Below, piece after piece: positions 36,770 through 49,483 of a stretch of DNA of 64,000 bases. The notes under the pieces were generated by a model. It ran no database searches. It saw only the letters and a program-made list of their open reading frames with translations, and was not told where the DNA came from. The DNA lies in assembly GCA_036023115.1 (NCBI GenBank), contig JAYKKT010000040.1, forward strand, positions 6,991,001-7,055,000, given 5' to 3'. Both the position numbers and the translations under genes were made by a program. The stretch is from Brasenia schreberi (taxonomy: Eukaryota > Streptophyta > Magnoliopsida > Nymphaeales > Cabombaceae). How positions within the stretch are numbered: position 1 is the first letter of the stretch; every line of letters starts with the position of its first letter.

Positions 36770-37132
36770 ACAATAAAAGACCACGTATACAACGAGGTAA
36801 TTAGAAATAAATTAAGAGTAAAATTGATATAGGATAAGATGAGAAAAAATCATTTAAGATATGAAAAAATGACGCAAAGACGCTTATGCAAGAAGATATA
36901 AAAAACTAGATTGTAAAAATGTTAAAAGAGTAAGAAAATGACCACAAAACTGTTTGAAAGAAACAATAAAGAATGATCTAGTTTATGTTGAGTTAATTAC
37001 TATCATGATACATAATAGGGCTATATGGAAACAAAGAATCCATGTAGCCGACGATGGATTGAGCCTTACGGCATCACAATGATTCATGTAGTCGACCATA
37101 GCATGAGAAAAGGCTTGGTTCTTGTTGTTGTT
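36770..37132 (+). mobile_element. RTE LINE 3' fragment, degraded
   Basis: Starts in the region matching [14 protein letters not shown] (AAAAGACCACGTATACAACG) and ends GGCTTGGTTCTTGTTGTTG. Near 37040-37110 the 3' end contains a short partial duplication (two versions of CATGTAG.CGAC). Many substitutions mark it as old. Confidence 0.8.
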
Positions 37133-37581
37133 TGCACACAGTCAACCGTGGGAGACACTCCCTCCTCTCTCCTGCCACCAACACCACACTACCAGCACCA
37201 CCACGCCATCACCACCTTGAGCCTATTAGGTCCATCACCGAGTCATTGATGAGCGAATAATGGAATCAGTACTGATCGGAGAAACATGAAACGAGATTAT
37301 CAACTCATATAGTTTATAACCTTAGGTTGGTTGTGTAAAACCTAAGCCATGTATGTTCCACTGTTCTCACTTGGTGGAAACCATAATGAACCCCACTCGA
37401 AATCAAAAGGGACGCATTAAAGAGACCGAAGACCACGTGTAGGGTCCAGATGACAAGGCAGCAAATGCTTATTGTCAGATGACCTACGTGGCAAGGATCC
37501 CACATCCACGTCGGAGTGATTCGGACGGAATCACCCGATGGTGGCATGTGAATGCCATGAAACCTAGCTTTACTGTTACCG

Positions 37582-37940
37582 AGTATTATAATTTTGCCTT
37601 TTGAGTTGTAAAGAATCAGAATGCAAACAATTTGGCAGTTTGGCCGATAAACGAGCCGAATACAAGATGTTCGTGGCTAATTCTTCAACTAAAACTCTCT
37701 TAGCACACTTCAATCAACGGGAAAAAAATTAGTGTTATAATCCCGCCTTTGAGTTGTAAAGCCGGATTTAGTCGCAAACAAGTTTAATGATAAACGAGCC
37801 GAGTAAACTGAATTGAGAAAGTTCATGGCTTGCTCATCAACTCAAGATCTTATTAATGTTCGACTCATTAGGGAAAAACAAGTTAGTATTATAAGTTTGC
37901 CTTTGAGTTGTAAAGTTGTAATTACTTGCAAACAAGTTGG
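37582..37940. repeat. Tandem repeat, unit about 150 bp, 2.3 copies
   Basis: AGTATTATAATTTTGCC..GAGTTGTAAAG at 37582 recurs at 37731 and again at 37885, each followed by a GCAAACAA-type segment and, in full units, by AACGAGCCGA. Spacing is 149 and 154 bp. Copies are diverged and no function is apparent. Confidence 0.75.
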
Positions 37941-38399
37941 TTATGTGGTGCATGGAAGAAAAGGATCGATGGAAGGAGACAAGAGAAAGAGAGACAGGAG
38001 AGTCATTTGAAAAAGGAAAGTGAGTGAGAAGATCTCTACCTGATCTTGAGATCCTGTATTCCCTTTAAGTGCTAACGTCACAGATGCACATGAAAAGTTT
38101 GAAAGAAAGAAGAGAAAAAGAGAGAATGACTTTTGTCCGACATGGGTGGTCACCACCCTCTCACAGGGTTAGTACCATATACATACATACAAACACAACC
38201 CAGAAAAACCGTATTTTCATCAGAGGTATGTGTGTCTTGTATGTATTCTTGTTTACAAAAGAACTAACAGGAAGAAAAACTTGTGTTTGTGTAGAACATA
38301 GTACTAAAATCTCCGAATGTTGGCATTCGGTTTCTGACATCCGTTCCACTGTTCACCCTTTTTCGGGTCAGACGACTCAGGTTCGTGTTCACATCAGGT

Positions 38400-38956
38400 A
38401 GGCGGTTTCGTCTTCAAGTTAATTATAACACGAATTATTTCTTGCTGTTTTTGGGTTGACCTGTTTCTTACACGAACACCATGTAGACAAACACAACGGG
38501 AGAGATTGCCATCCTTACAGCTGAACCCTAATAACAAGCAACTTAGTGAAATCACTTTCGTGTATCAGGTCATGTTCATATCATTCATACTCTGATGTTT
38601 GTTTCGGAAACAGGTCAACTAGTTATCACCATTCGTAAGACTCGAACTTACTACCTTGCTTAAGGGAACAAGTGCCGAACCTCTTGAACCAACCAAGCTG
38701 ATTGAGTTTTAAAGTTAGGTGCTATACTGCTAGCAGTTCCGTTTCATGTTCACGAGAGAAACGGTCAACCCCAATACAGTTCAATTCTTCGTGAAGGGAG
38801 GACACGAACACACACCTTCCTGATTGTGTTCGTGTCGTGTTCGTGTTGTATTATATTGCAAGGGGTAGAGGCGACGACCTAACCTGGACTTGGAGCTTTT
38901 CCCTTTCATCATATTTATTTTATGTATTTGTTGTATGAACGACGATGACTATATAT

Positions 38957-39003
<47 letters not shown>

Positions 39004-39199
39004 CGGTCGGCTTCGTGAAGTTAAGGGAAAACGCATATAAAGACGCAGTCGGCCCCCTTCGTTCCTTTCCCGCTTTTCTTGACCTCCTGTTAGGATCAAC
39101 GCGGAATTTATCATCGTCTGCTCCGTCGCCATTTCCTGAAACACAAGCCGGACGGAGTGATTTCTTCAGCTCTGTTTGATTCGATCTCGTTGTGACAAG
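38400..39199 (+). promoter_or_regulatory. Promoter and 5' leader of the DnaJ-10-like gene
   Basis: A TATA-like CTATATATAG lies at 38949-38958, followed at once by a GATA run and an AG run (38956-39000). The leader then runs to ATG 39200 (about 200-240 nt). Placement of transcription start is inferred. Confidence 0.5.
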
Positions 39200-42100
39200 A
39201 TGGTAAAGGACATGGAATACTACGATGTATTGGGGATCAGTCCCACAGCCACAGAAGAGCAGATCAAGAAAGCTTACTACATGAAGGTAAACAGAAAAGG
39301 AAAGACACCGATCTAACGCACGATTGTTGTTTCGCGATTCGGTTGACATTGATCTGTCCTTGCTGTTTGAATTTGTAGCTTTTGTTTGGTGAGCAATTTT
39401 TTAATTGGGAATTATTTTGTAGGTGGTGAAATAGTTTGTCTTTCTTCTGCTAAGAAGCCGTTGTAGGGTTCAATTGATCGTATATGCTTTACGATTTTCG
39501 GAACCCCTTGTTTTTTTTCAAGTTGGAGCTGCTTTCCAACGTTTTGGTTCTCTATTTTCTGCCAAAAACATGCTGCCAATTGGTATGCTTTCTCTCGAGT
39601 CTTCATTGCGGATGGAGAATTAACGAAGGAAGTGCCGCAACGAAGCTCCTATTGGCGCGAAACGTATGCGTCCTCTGATGAAAAAAGAAAAGGTGCAAAT
39701 ATAAATGTGTAGTTGCGATTTATGTTTCCTGAGGTTCTACCCGTTTATTCTGGGGCAATGAACCTTGGCTTATAAGAACCTCCGCAAGGTTCTGATGGAG
39801 TAATTTCCAAAAGCTCATGCCTTGCGATAATAGGTATTATTGCCACTGTTGTTCACATTGATAAACATAGCAGCAACGATCATAATTTCAACGATATTAG
39901 AGGGCTCATCATATTGGACAGAACACCCAGTACTATATAAATCGTATTGTATCCTATGATACATTATGAATTCTGGATAGTGGTTTCTTGTGGTTGCTCA
40001 CATTTCTCTGGAGGGTTTAGAGAAAGAAGATTAAACATTTTAACTGCTGACTAATAATTTTTAATAGAATATTGTCTAGGAATAATTTGAAAAGCAAGAA
40101 TAGCTTGGAACAAAATGGGTGAAGGTAGCAGTCAGTTTCAATGTTCAAAATGTGAAGGAGAATAATTTCAATATAAAGTCATAAAGATGTTTTACTGCTT
40201 GCAGCTTGTTATTCAAATTTACATGAGCCAAATGCACTTAAAATAAACACAAACAAAGGTGATTGAATCAGAACTTCCACAATGAGTCGACCTGCAAAAT
40301 ATGTGGTTGCGTCCCTTGGGTGCAAAATTATTTTGTGGAGGTGTTACATCATGGTGAACAGTGACAAGGGGATGGACATGTGACAAACATTATGCTGGAT
40401 TGATCATAAAAAGGATTTCAGTCATGTTGCTTTTGACAACTATTATTTCAGCTATTGAGAAACATGTGTTATTCAAATGTATCAATAATGCCTTTCAAAT
40501 TTTGTTTGCTTTTCTTCTTTCTTGTATATACTTTTATGGTGGCTCATCTACAGCAGCGACAGTAAATTAGCCTCTTTAGTTATGTATTCTACACATGACT
40601 TAGTACTTGTTTTGCTTGTTCTCAAGTAGATCACAGCTACAGAATTTACTGTTCTGAAGTTTGCTTGTATCTGATGCTTGATGTCTTGTTGCAGGCTAGG
40701 AAGGTCCATCCAGATAAAAACCCTAATGACCCTCATGCAGCGCAAAATTTCCAGGCAAGCCTTATGGTCTTTTGATAAACAGAAGTTGATGTTGAATTGG
40801 ATCAATTTTCCTTATTAACTTTCCTCAAAATTAACCTTAATTATTGTGCTTACTTCTTGTTTTTGAGTTTGTAAACAGGTGTCAAAATGTACTGCTCCCA
40901 AGTCTCCTTGTTATAGGAATTAAATGGCACGATCCTCCTTTTCTCATGCCCTTTCTTTCTTTTGGTTGTTTTTCTTTTTAATCTTTTCTTAACTTCTAGT
41001 CTTGAATCGGGTAGTTGAATGGTGTATGCCACAACTATTACAGCCCCAAGGGGTTTTAGCCTACTCAGCTGCTAGATGGGAAGATTCGATTCCCATCATC
41101 TCACGAGTGATACCTCTGCTATGCATGTCAATGCCCAGCATAGGCCCTGGATATAAGGTACCTATCCTTGGAGTTTTTTGCTGAGCTGTTCCAACTGTAA
41201 CAATTACAAGAAAATGTCATGTTATTCCAACCAGGGGGTTTTCGGACCAGATTTCATGGAGGGTCTCTTGAACTTGTCTATGAAGGACAAAATGAAAAAG
41301 AGAAATGTGTGTCAGTTCTGTCTCATTACTACATCTTAGGCTTTTCACTCCTGAAGGCCCTGTTATTTTTGCAGTACCCAAATGTAGACGCACCATGAGA
41401 TAATTGAATCTTGACATATGGGATCCTGGATTTTATCAAACAGTGCCATCACCTTCCTTGTTCTTCTTCTTTCAATTACTTTGCCCTGAAGGACTCCGCT
41501 TATGGAAGAAACAAATTCTGTTCTTGATTGATGTAATTAATTTCAAATGAATAGTTTTTCTATCCATATTTTCCACCACTATCATTCGATTGTATCTGAC
41601 ATATGCTTCATGCATCAACTAATTCATTCATCTCTTAGTCTTAACTGTTAGCTTTTTGACAAGCACTGCTAGTAAAGGCAAGGTTACTAAGCTCAGTTCT
41701 TCTGTTGTTAGATTCTGGGAGAGGCTTACCAAGTCTTAAGCGACCCAACACAGCGAACTGCCTATGACACCTATGGAAAAGCTGGGGTATCAACGTGAGC
41801 TATTCTGCTTCACTTCTTATGCATTTAAGTTTTTTTTTTACCTAATGTATGTGCTTAAAACAAGTTGGTGCATGTTTTAAGGTGTCCAAGATTGTTATCT
41901 GGCTTTATATGAAGTTGAATGCCATTTCACAACCATATTCTCTGGACAGGGATGCTATTATTGACCCTGCTGCGATTTTTGCTATGCTTTTTGGGAGTGA
42001 GCTTTTTGAAGATTACATAGGACAGCTTGCAATGGCTTCCATGGCTTCACTCGACATCTTCACAGAAAATGAACCATTGGATGCCAAGAAATTGCAAGAG

Positions 42101-45100
42101 AAAATGAGGGTAAGCTTTCAGCTATCTAAGTACTAGTGCATAATGTGATGCACCGATATGGTACAATACATATGATTTTTATAATTTAAAAAAACTATTA
42201 AAAAGTAAAAATATATTAGGAAAAAACTTCAAACAATTTTGTAACATGCATAATGTGATGCATCACATGCATAAAAGATAACACTATCTTAATAAAGAAA
42301 AGTTGTAAAAACCAGTGTTTAATTAGCGACCGTATCTTATGATTATAAATGCAATATAGACAAGTGATTATAAATAAACTTTGTGACATTTTTGCATGCA
42401 TCAATTGTTCTCTTAATGTCACCTATTGCACTTAAATCCTCAAGCATTAAGTCTATGTAATGTGCAACACATGGAGTCCATACTAAGGATAGATGGTTCA
42501 CCTCAATTATCTTGCTAGCTACTCTAAAGTTTGTAGCATTATCAATGATGAATTGAACAACATTTTGAACACCAATATCTTCAACATCTTCAAAAATAGG
42601 AAGTAAGTTATCCGCAGTTTTATCAATATGGGACAAATCTTAGGATTTCAAGAATAATGTCTCCTTTAGACACTAAACCAAGAAGTTCACTAATGATCGA
42701 CAATGTCCATGAGTCCAACCATCTGTCACAATAGAACAATCAATAACCTTCCATGACTCCCTAAATTCAAGACTTTATTCGTAAACAATATCAACCCATT
42801 TTTGTAGTAATTTACCCCTATAACTAGATCCTATACTAGCAATAATATTTGTATGCTTTGAAAGGGAAATGAATTTGCAACATTAAACAGGATAATTTTC
42901 ATAAAAAAAACTCCGTACACTTCAAATCTACTTTCTCAATTACCTCTCTGAAAGCACTAGCTGATCTAATACATGGTTGAGCTCTAGATGTGGTACGTTG
43001 AGGAAACAATGAATGTATTCCACTGCCTCTAGCACCTCCTCTATCACTCCTTGCAACCATCGAGGGGACATTGACTCTTGCAATACAAGAAGAATCAACG
43101 TCATTACTACTATCACAAGAACCTACAGTCTTTCCTTTATCTCATCTTCTCCTGCTCTACTTAACTGTCTCTTCCTCTTCCTCCCTAGCCATAGCATGAA
43201 TTTCTTCTCGAGAAGCATCATGAGATATATCTCAACCGCCTATTTCTGTTCTCTCTCTTTGTCGTAATCTATGCTTTTCTTTATGAGCTCCAGACTTGTT
43301 GAATTTCATACTTCATACTTTCAGGTATCCGACGATAAGCACTTGCATCCTTTTTAGTTCTTGCAAGATTTTACGTGAGAAATACCTCCATGCTTCACCT
43401 CGTTATAGAACATACACTTATTGACTGGATCATCTCATTTTGACGCCATCAAGTCAAGCAAAGATAAAAGACAATAAGGGCAACGCTTTACAAAGGTCGG
43501 AAATCTCAGAATCTATAAAAGTTCCAAATTTTTCAAGTGAAAAATCAGGTTACAAAGGAGTAGGGATGAAAAAAATAGAGTATGCAACGGATTTGAGAAA
43601 ACCCTATGGATTTTCAATGGTTTGATACAACAAAAAAAAAGTGTGATTTCCCCACGAAATAGAGTAAATGAAAAGTATGGAAATCATTTGGGAGGAAAGT
43701 AGGGGTAAAGAAAGGTTTGGGAGCAAGCAAAACAGTAAAGAAAACCCGAGTTTCTCCGATTTTATATCCTTTGAGTCAACATCGACTTGTACGATATGGC
43801 CCATATCATATTGTATTGTATGATACACTACAATACAATCTGATAAATCGTATTGTATCGTGTTGACCTACGATATACGATAAACTCGTATCGTAACAAG
43901 TTTTACAACATTGGTAAAAACTATATTAAAGTTTTAAGCTATTACAGATCAAGAGAGTCATAGATTCATAAAGTTTTAAACTTAGAGAATAAATAAAAAT
44001 TGAAAACATGGCTATTTTCTTTATTCTTCTCTTTATGCTCCTTTTCAATCCTTTTTGTGTTTGTATTCTTCGTGTTCTCTTCTTGCTTGTATATATCTTC
44101 TGTTTCTTTTAGCATTTGCACATTGATTTGTTGAGGCGCAATAGAGCAAGGGTGTATGTTCATTGTGGTTCCACACGACTAACTCTACTATGCATGATAT
44201 GTCCACAAACATTGCATCTCATGTGTTCACAAACTTGCTTGTTGTAGTTGTTCTTGGTTGAATTCAGATTGTGAAATTTGAGATTTTGATCTTTGGAGGA
44301 GAAATTAGGGGGCTCTTACAAAGAGAATGCGGCCAAAGAATGTACTCATAGGGGGTTTAAAACAACCTCAGTCTTCGAAAGTTGAAATGCATGGCTTCAT
44401 AATAATCTACACCATACAATACGGGGGCCGTATCACACGGTAGAGGATGATACATGCTGATAAATTGTACATGCCGATTCACATGCCTGAATCATATCAA
44501 TTCAGGTATCGATACACGATAAAATCATATTGTATGATATGATTTTAGTAACAGTCGTTTTTGGTGCTCATAATACTTACGTCCATCACGGACCTTTGAC
44601 ATGTATGATCTTTCAGCTACTTGAATATCTGTAATTAATTAAAAATTGCATGCTTCTGGTTCAACATAGTTTGAATCATATTGTATGATACAATTTTAGT
44701 AACAGTGGTTTTGGGCACTCATAATGCTTACGTCCATCACGGACCTTTGACATGTATGATTTTTCAGCTACTTGAATATCTGTGATTAACTAAAAATTGC
44801 ATGCTTCTGGTTCAACATAGTTTGGTGCAGATATTCTTCTGTTCCAACATGGTTTGGTGCAGAAAAATGAATTAGCTTGATGCCAATCACGAATATTGCT
44901 CTTGGCAGTTTCCAGGCTGGTTGCTTTTAGAAGTTTACTTTTTCAAAAGGTGGGTGGTTTAAAATTTTTGTTAAATATAATAAGAGGTATTCCATTGACA
45001 TATATTAACCTTATAAGAGACATGTATGATGGTGCAAAAACATGTGTGAGGACCCATGAAGGAACGACAGACTTCTTTGAAGTTAATATTGGGTTACATC

Positions 45101-46631
45101 AAGGATCAACTTTAAGTCCATACTTATTTATAATGGTGATGGATGAGTTAACAAAACATATTCAAGATGAAGTACCTTGGTGTATGTTATTTGCAGATGA
45201 CATTGTATTAGTGGAGGAGTCTAAGGAAAAAGTTAATAGAAAATTGGAACTATGGAGAGAAACATTAGAAAACAAAGGCCTCCGACTTAGTAGAACAAAG
45301 ACAGAATATATGGAATGTAAGTTTGATCATTTGGCTACTTCAGAGGACATAGAAATTAAAATTGGCACACATTGCATTCCCCAAAAGGAAAGTTTTAAAT
45401 ACCTAGGGTCAATTTTTCAAAGTGATGGAAGAATTGATGGAGATGTTACACAGAATTAATGCTGGTTGGTTAAAATGGAGAGGAGCATCAGGTATTCTTT
45501 GTGATAAGAAGATACCATTAAAATTAAAAGGTAAATATTATAGAGCAGCAGTTAGGCCTACCATGTTGTATGGTTCTGAGTGTTGGGCAGTTAATTATCA
45601 ACATGTACAAAAGATGTCTGTGACAGAAATGAAGATGTTGAGATGGATGAGTGGTCATACAAGAAAAGACCGTATACATAATGAGGTTATTAGAAACAAA
45701 TTAGGAGTGGCACCAATAGAGGATAAAATGAGAGAACATCGTTTAAGATGGTTTGGACATATAGAAAGAAGATCAAAAGAAGAACCTGTAAGAAGGTTAG
45801 AAAAACTAAATTTGGAAAGTATTAAAAGAGGTAGAGGACGACCACAAAAGTGTTGGAAAGAAACAATAAAGAATGATCTAGCTTATTGGGAGTTAACTGC
45901 TAACATGGCACACGATAGAGATATGTGGAAACAAAGAATCCATGTAGCCGACCCCGTCTAGTATGGGAAAAGGCTTAGTTGTTGTTGTTGTTGTTGTTGT
46001 ATAATAAGAGGGCATCAATACCATTTTTCTTAAAAAAATATAATAAAAGGCAGTATGAAGGAGCTTAATCTAAAAATAGCCAACTATATAATTTACAGTA
46101 AACTAACAAAGAGACACATTTTGTGATATTATCAGAATATATCATTTTCATCAATTTTGAAACTATCATGATATTTGTCAGCAATACTTGCTTATGATAA
46201 AAACAACGTGATAGTCTCAAAATATTGGTGATACTTGTTTGCATTTGGTAGTGCAGTCAGTTGGCTGGTGAAAGTGCTGGTTGCTTTCCTTTGAACTGGT
46301 AATCGTTTGGTAGGCCTATACAATCCAGTTGCAGTTTTCGTCTATCAGCTTATAGCACGGACCATTAGCTGTGATTATAGCCCACGGTATTAACTATGGG
46401 TGCCTTATGGTAGATTGCCAGCTGGTCTAGCCCTCACTATCGGCTTATAGCCTAGGTCTTGCTTTATGTCTAAACCACTTACAGACTGTCCTTCAATGCA
46501 GACGGTGCAGAGGGAGAGAGAAGAAAAGCTTGTAGAGACACTAAAAGGCCGCCTCAATGTGTATGTCCAGGGAGACGAAGGAGGATTTACTAGTCATGCC
46601 AAAGCCGAAGCTTCAAGGCTCTCAAATGCAG
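39200..46631 (+). CDS. DnaJ-10-like J-domain co-chaperone, exons 1-5
   Basis: The exons are 39200-39286, 40695-40754, 41712-41794, 41950-42109 and 46502-46631; together they keep one open frame. Residues 1-60 form a J domain with the HPD motif at 34-36 (KVHPDKNP). The DnaJ-X region follows ([37 protein letters not shown]), as in Arabidopsis chaperone protein dnaJ 10. J proteins stimulate Hsp70 ATPase; this subfamily's clients are not well defined. The second intron starts with GC (CAG|GCAAGC at 40755), a known minor donor class. Intron 4 (42110-46501) has been enlarged by a hAT element and a LINE. The expected next exon is not found, so the full-length protein is probably not made. Confidence 0.82.
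41033..41170 (+). mobile_element. tRNA-derived SINE-like sequence, third type
   Basis: GGGGTTTTAGCCTACTCAGC (A-box-like) is followed 25 bp later by AGATTCGATTCCC, a near-consensus B-box. It lies in intron 2 of the DnaJ-like gene. The 3' part does not carry the tail shared by the other SINEs. Confidence 0.45.
42305..42312. repeat. Target-site duplication (left) of intronic hAT element
   Basis: GTAAAAAC precedes the left terminus and is repeated exactly at 43914-43921. Confidence 0.92.
42313..43913 (-). mobile_element. Non-autonomous hAT element in DnaJ intron 4, 1.6 kb
   Basis: The left end is CAGTGTTTAATTAGCGACCG; the right end, reverse-complemented, is CAATGTTGTAAAACTTG followed by ACGATACG-type subterminal repeats. 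An exact 8-bp TSD flanks it. Read on the minus strand, remnants appear in the right order: a BED-like HGGISHVK segment (about 43400-43330), a [11 protein letters not shown] linker (about 43000) and a DUF659 stretch open over 42343-42636 ([14 protein letters not shown], then [13 protein letters not shown]). The dimerisation domain is missing. It is a diverged relative of the 991-4191 element and depends on transposase from elsewhere. Confidence 0.92.
44523..44823. repeat. Tandem duplication, 152-bp unit, two copies
   Basis: AATCATATTGTATGATA..ATTTTAGTAACAG..TACGTCCATCACGGACC..GCTTCTGGTTCAACATAG occurs twice in tandem with few differences, so the duplication is fairly recent. A short third piece (GGTTTGGTGCAGA) follows. 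Confidence 0.92.
44988..45999 (+). mobile_element. 5'-truncated RTE LINE in DnaJ intron 4, with 12-bp TSD
   Basis: The element starts inside the reverse transcriptase ([15 protein letters not shown]) and ends with the RTE tail TTAG followed by seven TTG units. Flanks TATAATAAGAGG at 44976-44987 and 46000-46011 are identical. The catalytic FADDIVL motif is present (about 45190). A two-base deletion near 45455 shifts the frame between the reverse transcriptase and the C-terminal part; the natural stop is TAG 45959-45961. Near-identity to 62001-63010 marks a relatively recent insertion. Confidence 0.95.
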
Positions 46632-47969
46632 GTTTCCTTTTTCTTCTTGCTTTTTTTCCCCTTGTCTTTCCTTGAGTATTGAATTAGTTTTGCAGCAAGG
46701 CAGAACATGATGAGACATAGAAAGGACAGAGAATTGTTGGATTATATATTTTTTTACTTTTTATGGTATTATACCGTTAAGTTACTGTTTTTCTTCAACA
46801 AGGAAACACATTAACATATATGAGAGAAGTGTATGTATCTAACTCTATGCAATCTGGCTTTGACCTTAACATGTGTTTGAGCTTGCTGAAATGGTTGAGC
46901 AATGTTTAAAAGCTAAGTGATCTTGAGATGCATAAAACTGAATAAATATGAATTATGCATCATGGCTGAAGGTAATTTTGAAAGGTGCTATTTTTCTTTA
47001 GTCAACAAGGTTCAGATATTAACGGGAAAATAGTCGGGACTCGGGACACTTTTGAGAAATATCTTTGAACTTTCAACTTTGACATTATGGAGAAAAATAT
47101 TCTTTTTAGCCTGTTATCATGCATTTGGAAAACTCTTACATTTTTTCTTCTTTTTTTTGTGCCTTCTACATACATGGCTTGGTGAGTGAATTAACACAGC
47201 CAAAGTGGAAATTACAGAGTTTTGTGTAATGCTGCTAAACGTGGTTAGCAAGAAACAGATTGTCTTTCTCTATTAGTTGCATAGAATGATATTAAAACAA
47301 AGACCAAGGCCCCAACTATTATTAATTGTTCTTTGCAGAGAGAGATAAACTGTCTAATCTGTCCGTTCTAACAATACAACTTTTATTGGTGAAAACCTTT
47401 CCATCTATGTGTGTGTACATAAAGTGTATACCGTGCAACTGGAAGTGCCTTACGTTCCATATTCTTTTTTATTTTGTGGTGGATGTAACTGATTTAATTC
47501 ACATGGTATTTTGTAGAAGTTAACTTTTAGGTCAAGAGATTAAGTAAATGGGTTCAGGTTGCCTAAGTGCGCCAAAACTCCAAATATTTTATATCGGTGA
47601 AACTTGACTTGAGGCTGACTCTGGCAAACAGGCCATGCTGAACTGATATGTGATGGCATCATAGCGAGTGATTACAACTTTCATCTACAATTCTTCAACG
47701 ATGAACACGTAGTGAGGCTGTACATATTTTTGTTTATTAATGTATGTGAGGACCATAAATTTGCACCAATGAGTAAAATTTTACGTAAGGCAGGCAATTC
47801 TTCATGGTTTATTTAAATGTTGGCTGTAGTTCTTAACTACCGGATTTTAGTACAAAATTTCTAAAGAAAGAAAATAGCGTGATTGATACCAAGGATTTTA
47901 GTACAAAAATTGTAAAGAAAGAAAATAGTATGATTGACACCAACACATCTAGGATTATGATTTTCATAG
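46632..47969. other. Region where a DnaJ exon is expected but absent
   Basis: No match to the missing exon was seen on the plus strand. Just before 47970 there is a ~52-bp tandem duplication (about 47835-47940: TTTTAGTACAAAA..AAGAAAGAAAATAG.. twice). Confidence 0.5.
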
Positions 47970-48082
47970 CAACATTGCTAGATGGAAAACACTATACCGA
48001 AGAAGAGCTTGAAGAATACATGCAATCTCACAAGAAATTAATGATTGACTCTTTGTGGAAGCTTAATGTGGCTGACCTATCT
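47970..48082 (+). pseudogene. DnaJ-10-like later exon, detached from exons 1-5
   Basis: After an acceptor CATAG, the frame reads LLDGKHYTEEELEEYMQSHK then LMIDSLWKLNVAD, matching the C-terminal region of dnaJ 10 proteins. The donor GTATTT follows. Between 46631 and here the family normally has an exon with a YGVDMLNTIGY-type region; I do not see it. The exons normally following also are not recognised up to the copia element. This part of the gene is therefore probably broken. Confidence 0.7.
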
Positions 48083-49483
48083 GTATTTTCAGCATTGAAC
48101 TTTAATCCTTTGTTTGATTTGGAATCGTCTGTGACATCTTAATTATGTTCATAACGTACCGTTTGGCTGGTTTCAGAGCCCGTGTGAAAAACCCACATTG
48201 TTATGAACCCCACAATAGCTTTTCAAATTTTCCGATACCAACTGCTCCTCCTGGTGCACAAAGGCAGCCTTAGTCAACAAGGGAGTGATTGTGTTTTTCT
48301 GTACTATTACTATTGTGCATCTCGCCGTCTCAGTTAAATTCCTCTACTTAGTGGAGGAATAAAGGCGTAGTCAGTTGTGAAGTAGATTATAAGACAAGCA
48401 TGACCCATTTCGGTGGCTCTTATGGCGTTGCATATATCTCTTATTTGTTGATGTCAACAAGGTTATTGCAGCTTCATCAGACATCACCGGGGTTTCAGGT
48501 CAGCGTTGTTCATTGTAATGCTTTGCTAGATTGCTTTAGTCTCATCTATTTGCATGAATGTATCAGCTGCATATGTTTTATGGAAGAAATCTTTTCTTCG
48601 TTTCTCTCTTCTGTTCTTTCTTGGATGTAATAGAAATCTGAATTGCGGCTCGAGTGCAAAAGTGTATAAACCCGAGAAAGAGGAATCTGGACTTGTTCAG
48701 ATACGAGGACCTTGGTAGGAAGATGCCATGGATTGTGTTAGCAACACTGTGACATGCTCAACGGAACCTCTTAAGGATTTATTTGATGAAAATCAAGGAA
48801 TTTGTTTTCGTTGGTTTCACTTTTAATAAATAATTAAACCTAATGTAAGAGCTCCACATGTGCCTTAGATTGAAAGGTACCATGTTTTTCTCATTATCCA
48901 GATTTTGAGTCTCCTGTTTTGAACGCCACATCAGAATTGAATTTGGATTTGGATTAGATCCTAGCATTATTGAATTTGGATTTGATTGGAACCTGCATAA
49001 TCAAATTTGGATCAACTTAGTCCAAATTGGAAACGGAATTTGAATCTGAATCAACCTTCAATTTACTATTTAGAATCCATATCAACAGTTCCTCTTAACA
49101 TGCAAAGTCGGATTATGAAGAATGTTGTGATGATTTTAGAGATTGATGGGTAAAGAAATAGTTGTGTACATATTTTCTGAAATTCTCCTGTAGGTTTCAT
49201 TGTATGGACATGGCTGCTTTGTGTCTCATCTCATTGAACCTATTGTTGCACCTACCTGTTGTGAAATCAGACACCACACCAGAGCTCGAACTCGAGTACA
49301 CGTGAGGTAGGATCATGTTGTAACTCAAACTTGTCCTAATTTTCCAGAGCTTACTTTTATATCAAATCTGACTAATTAGGTCCAAAGTTAAATAATAATT
49401 AGTTTTAAGTCTCTCCCATTGTGATTCCCGAATCCAACCTGGGATGTAAATGGCAGCTTGTTAAAAGTAACAAAGAAGCACTG
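48083..49483. other. Intergenic or 3' region, no gene recognised
   Basis: A weak GGATTTGG/AAATTTGGA-rich dispersed repeat lies near 48935-49085. No further DnaJ exon was seen. Confidence 0.45.

Noticed and set aside
37582..37940. CRISPR-like array
   Set aside because: Repeat spacing is ~150 bp with diverged, contiguous units rather than short identical repeats with unique spacers, and the genome is plant.
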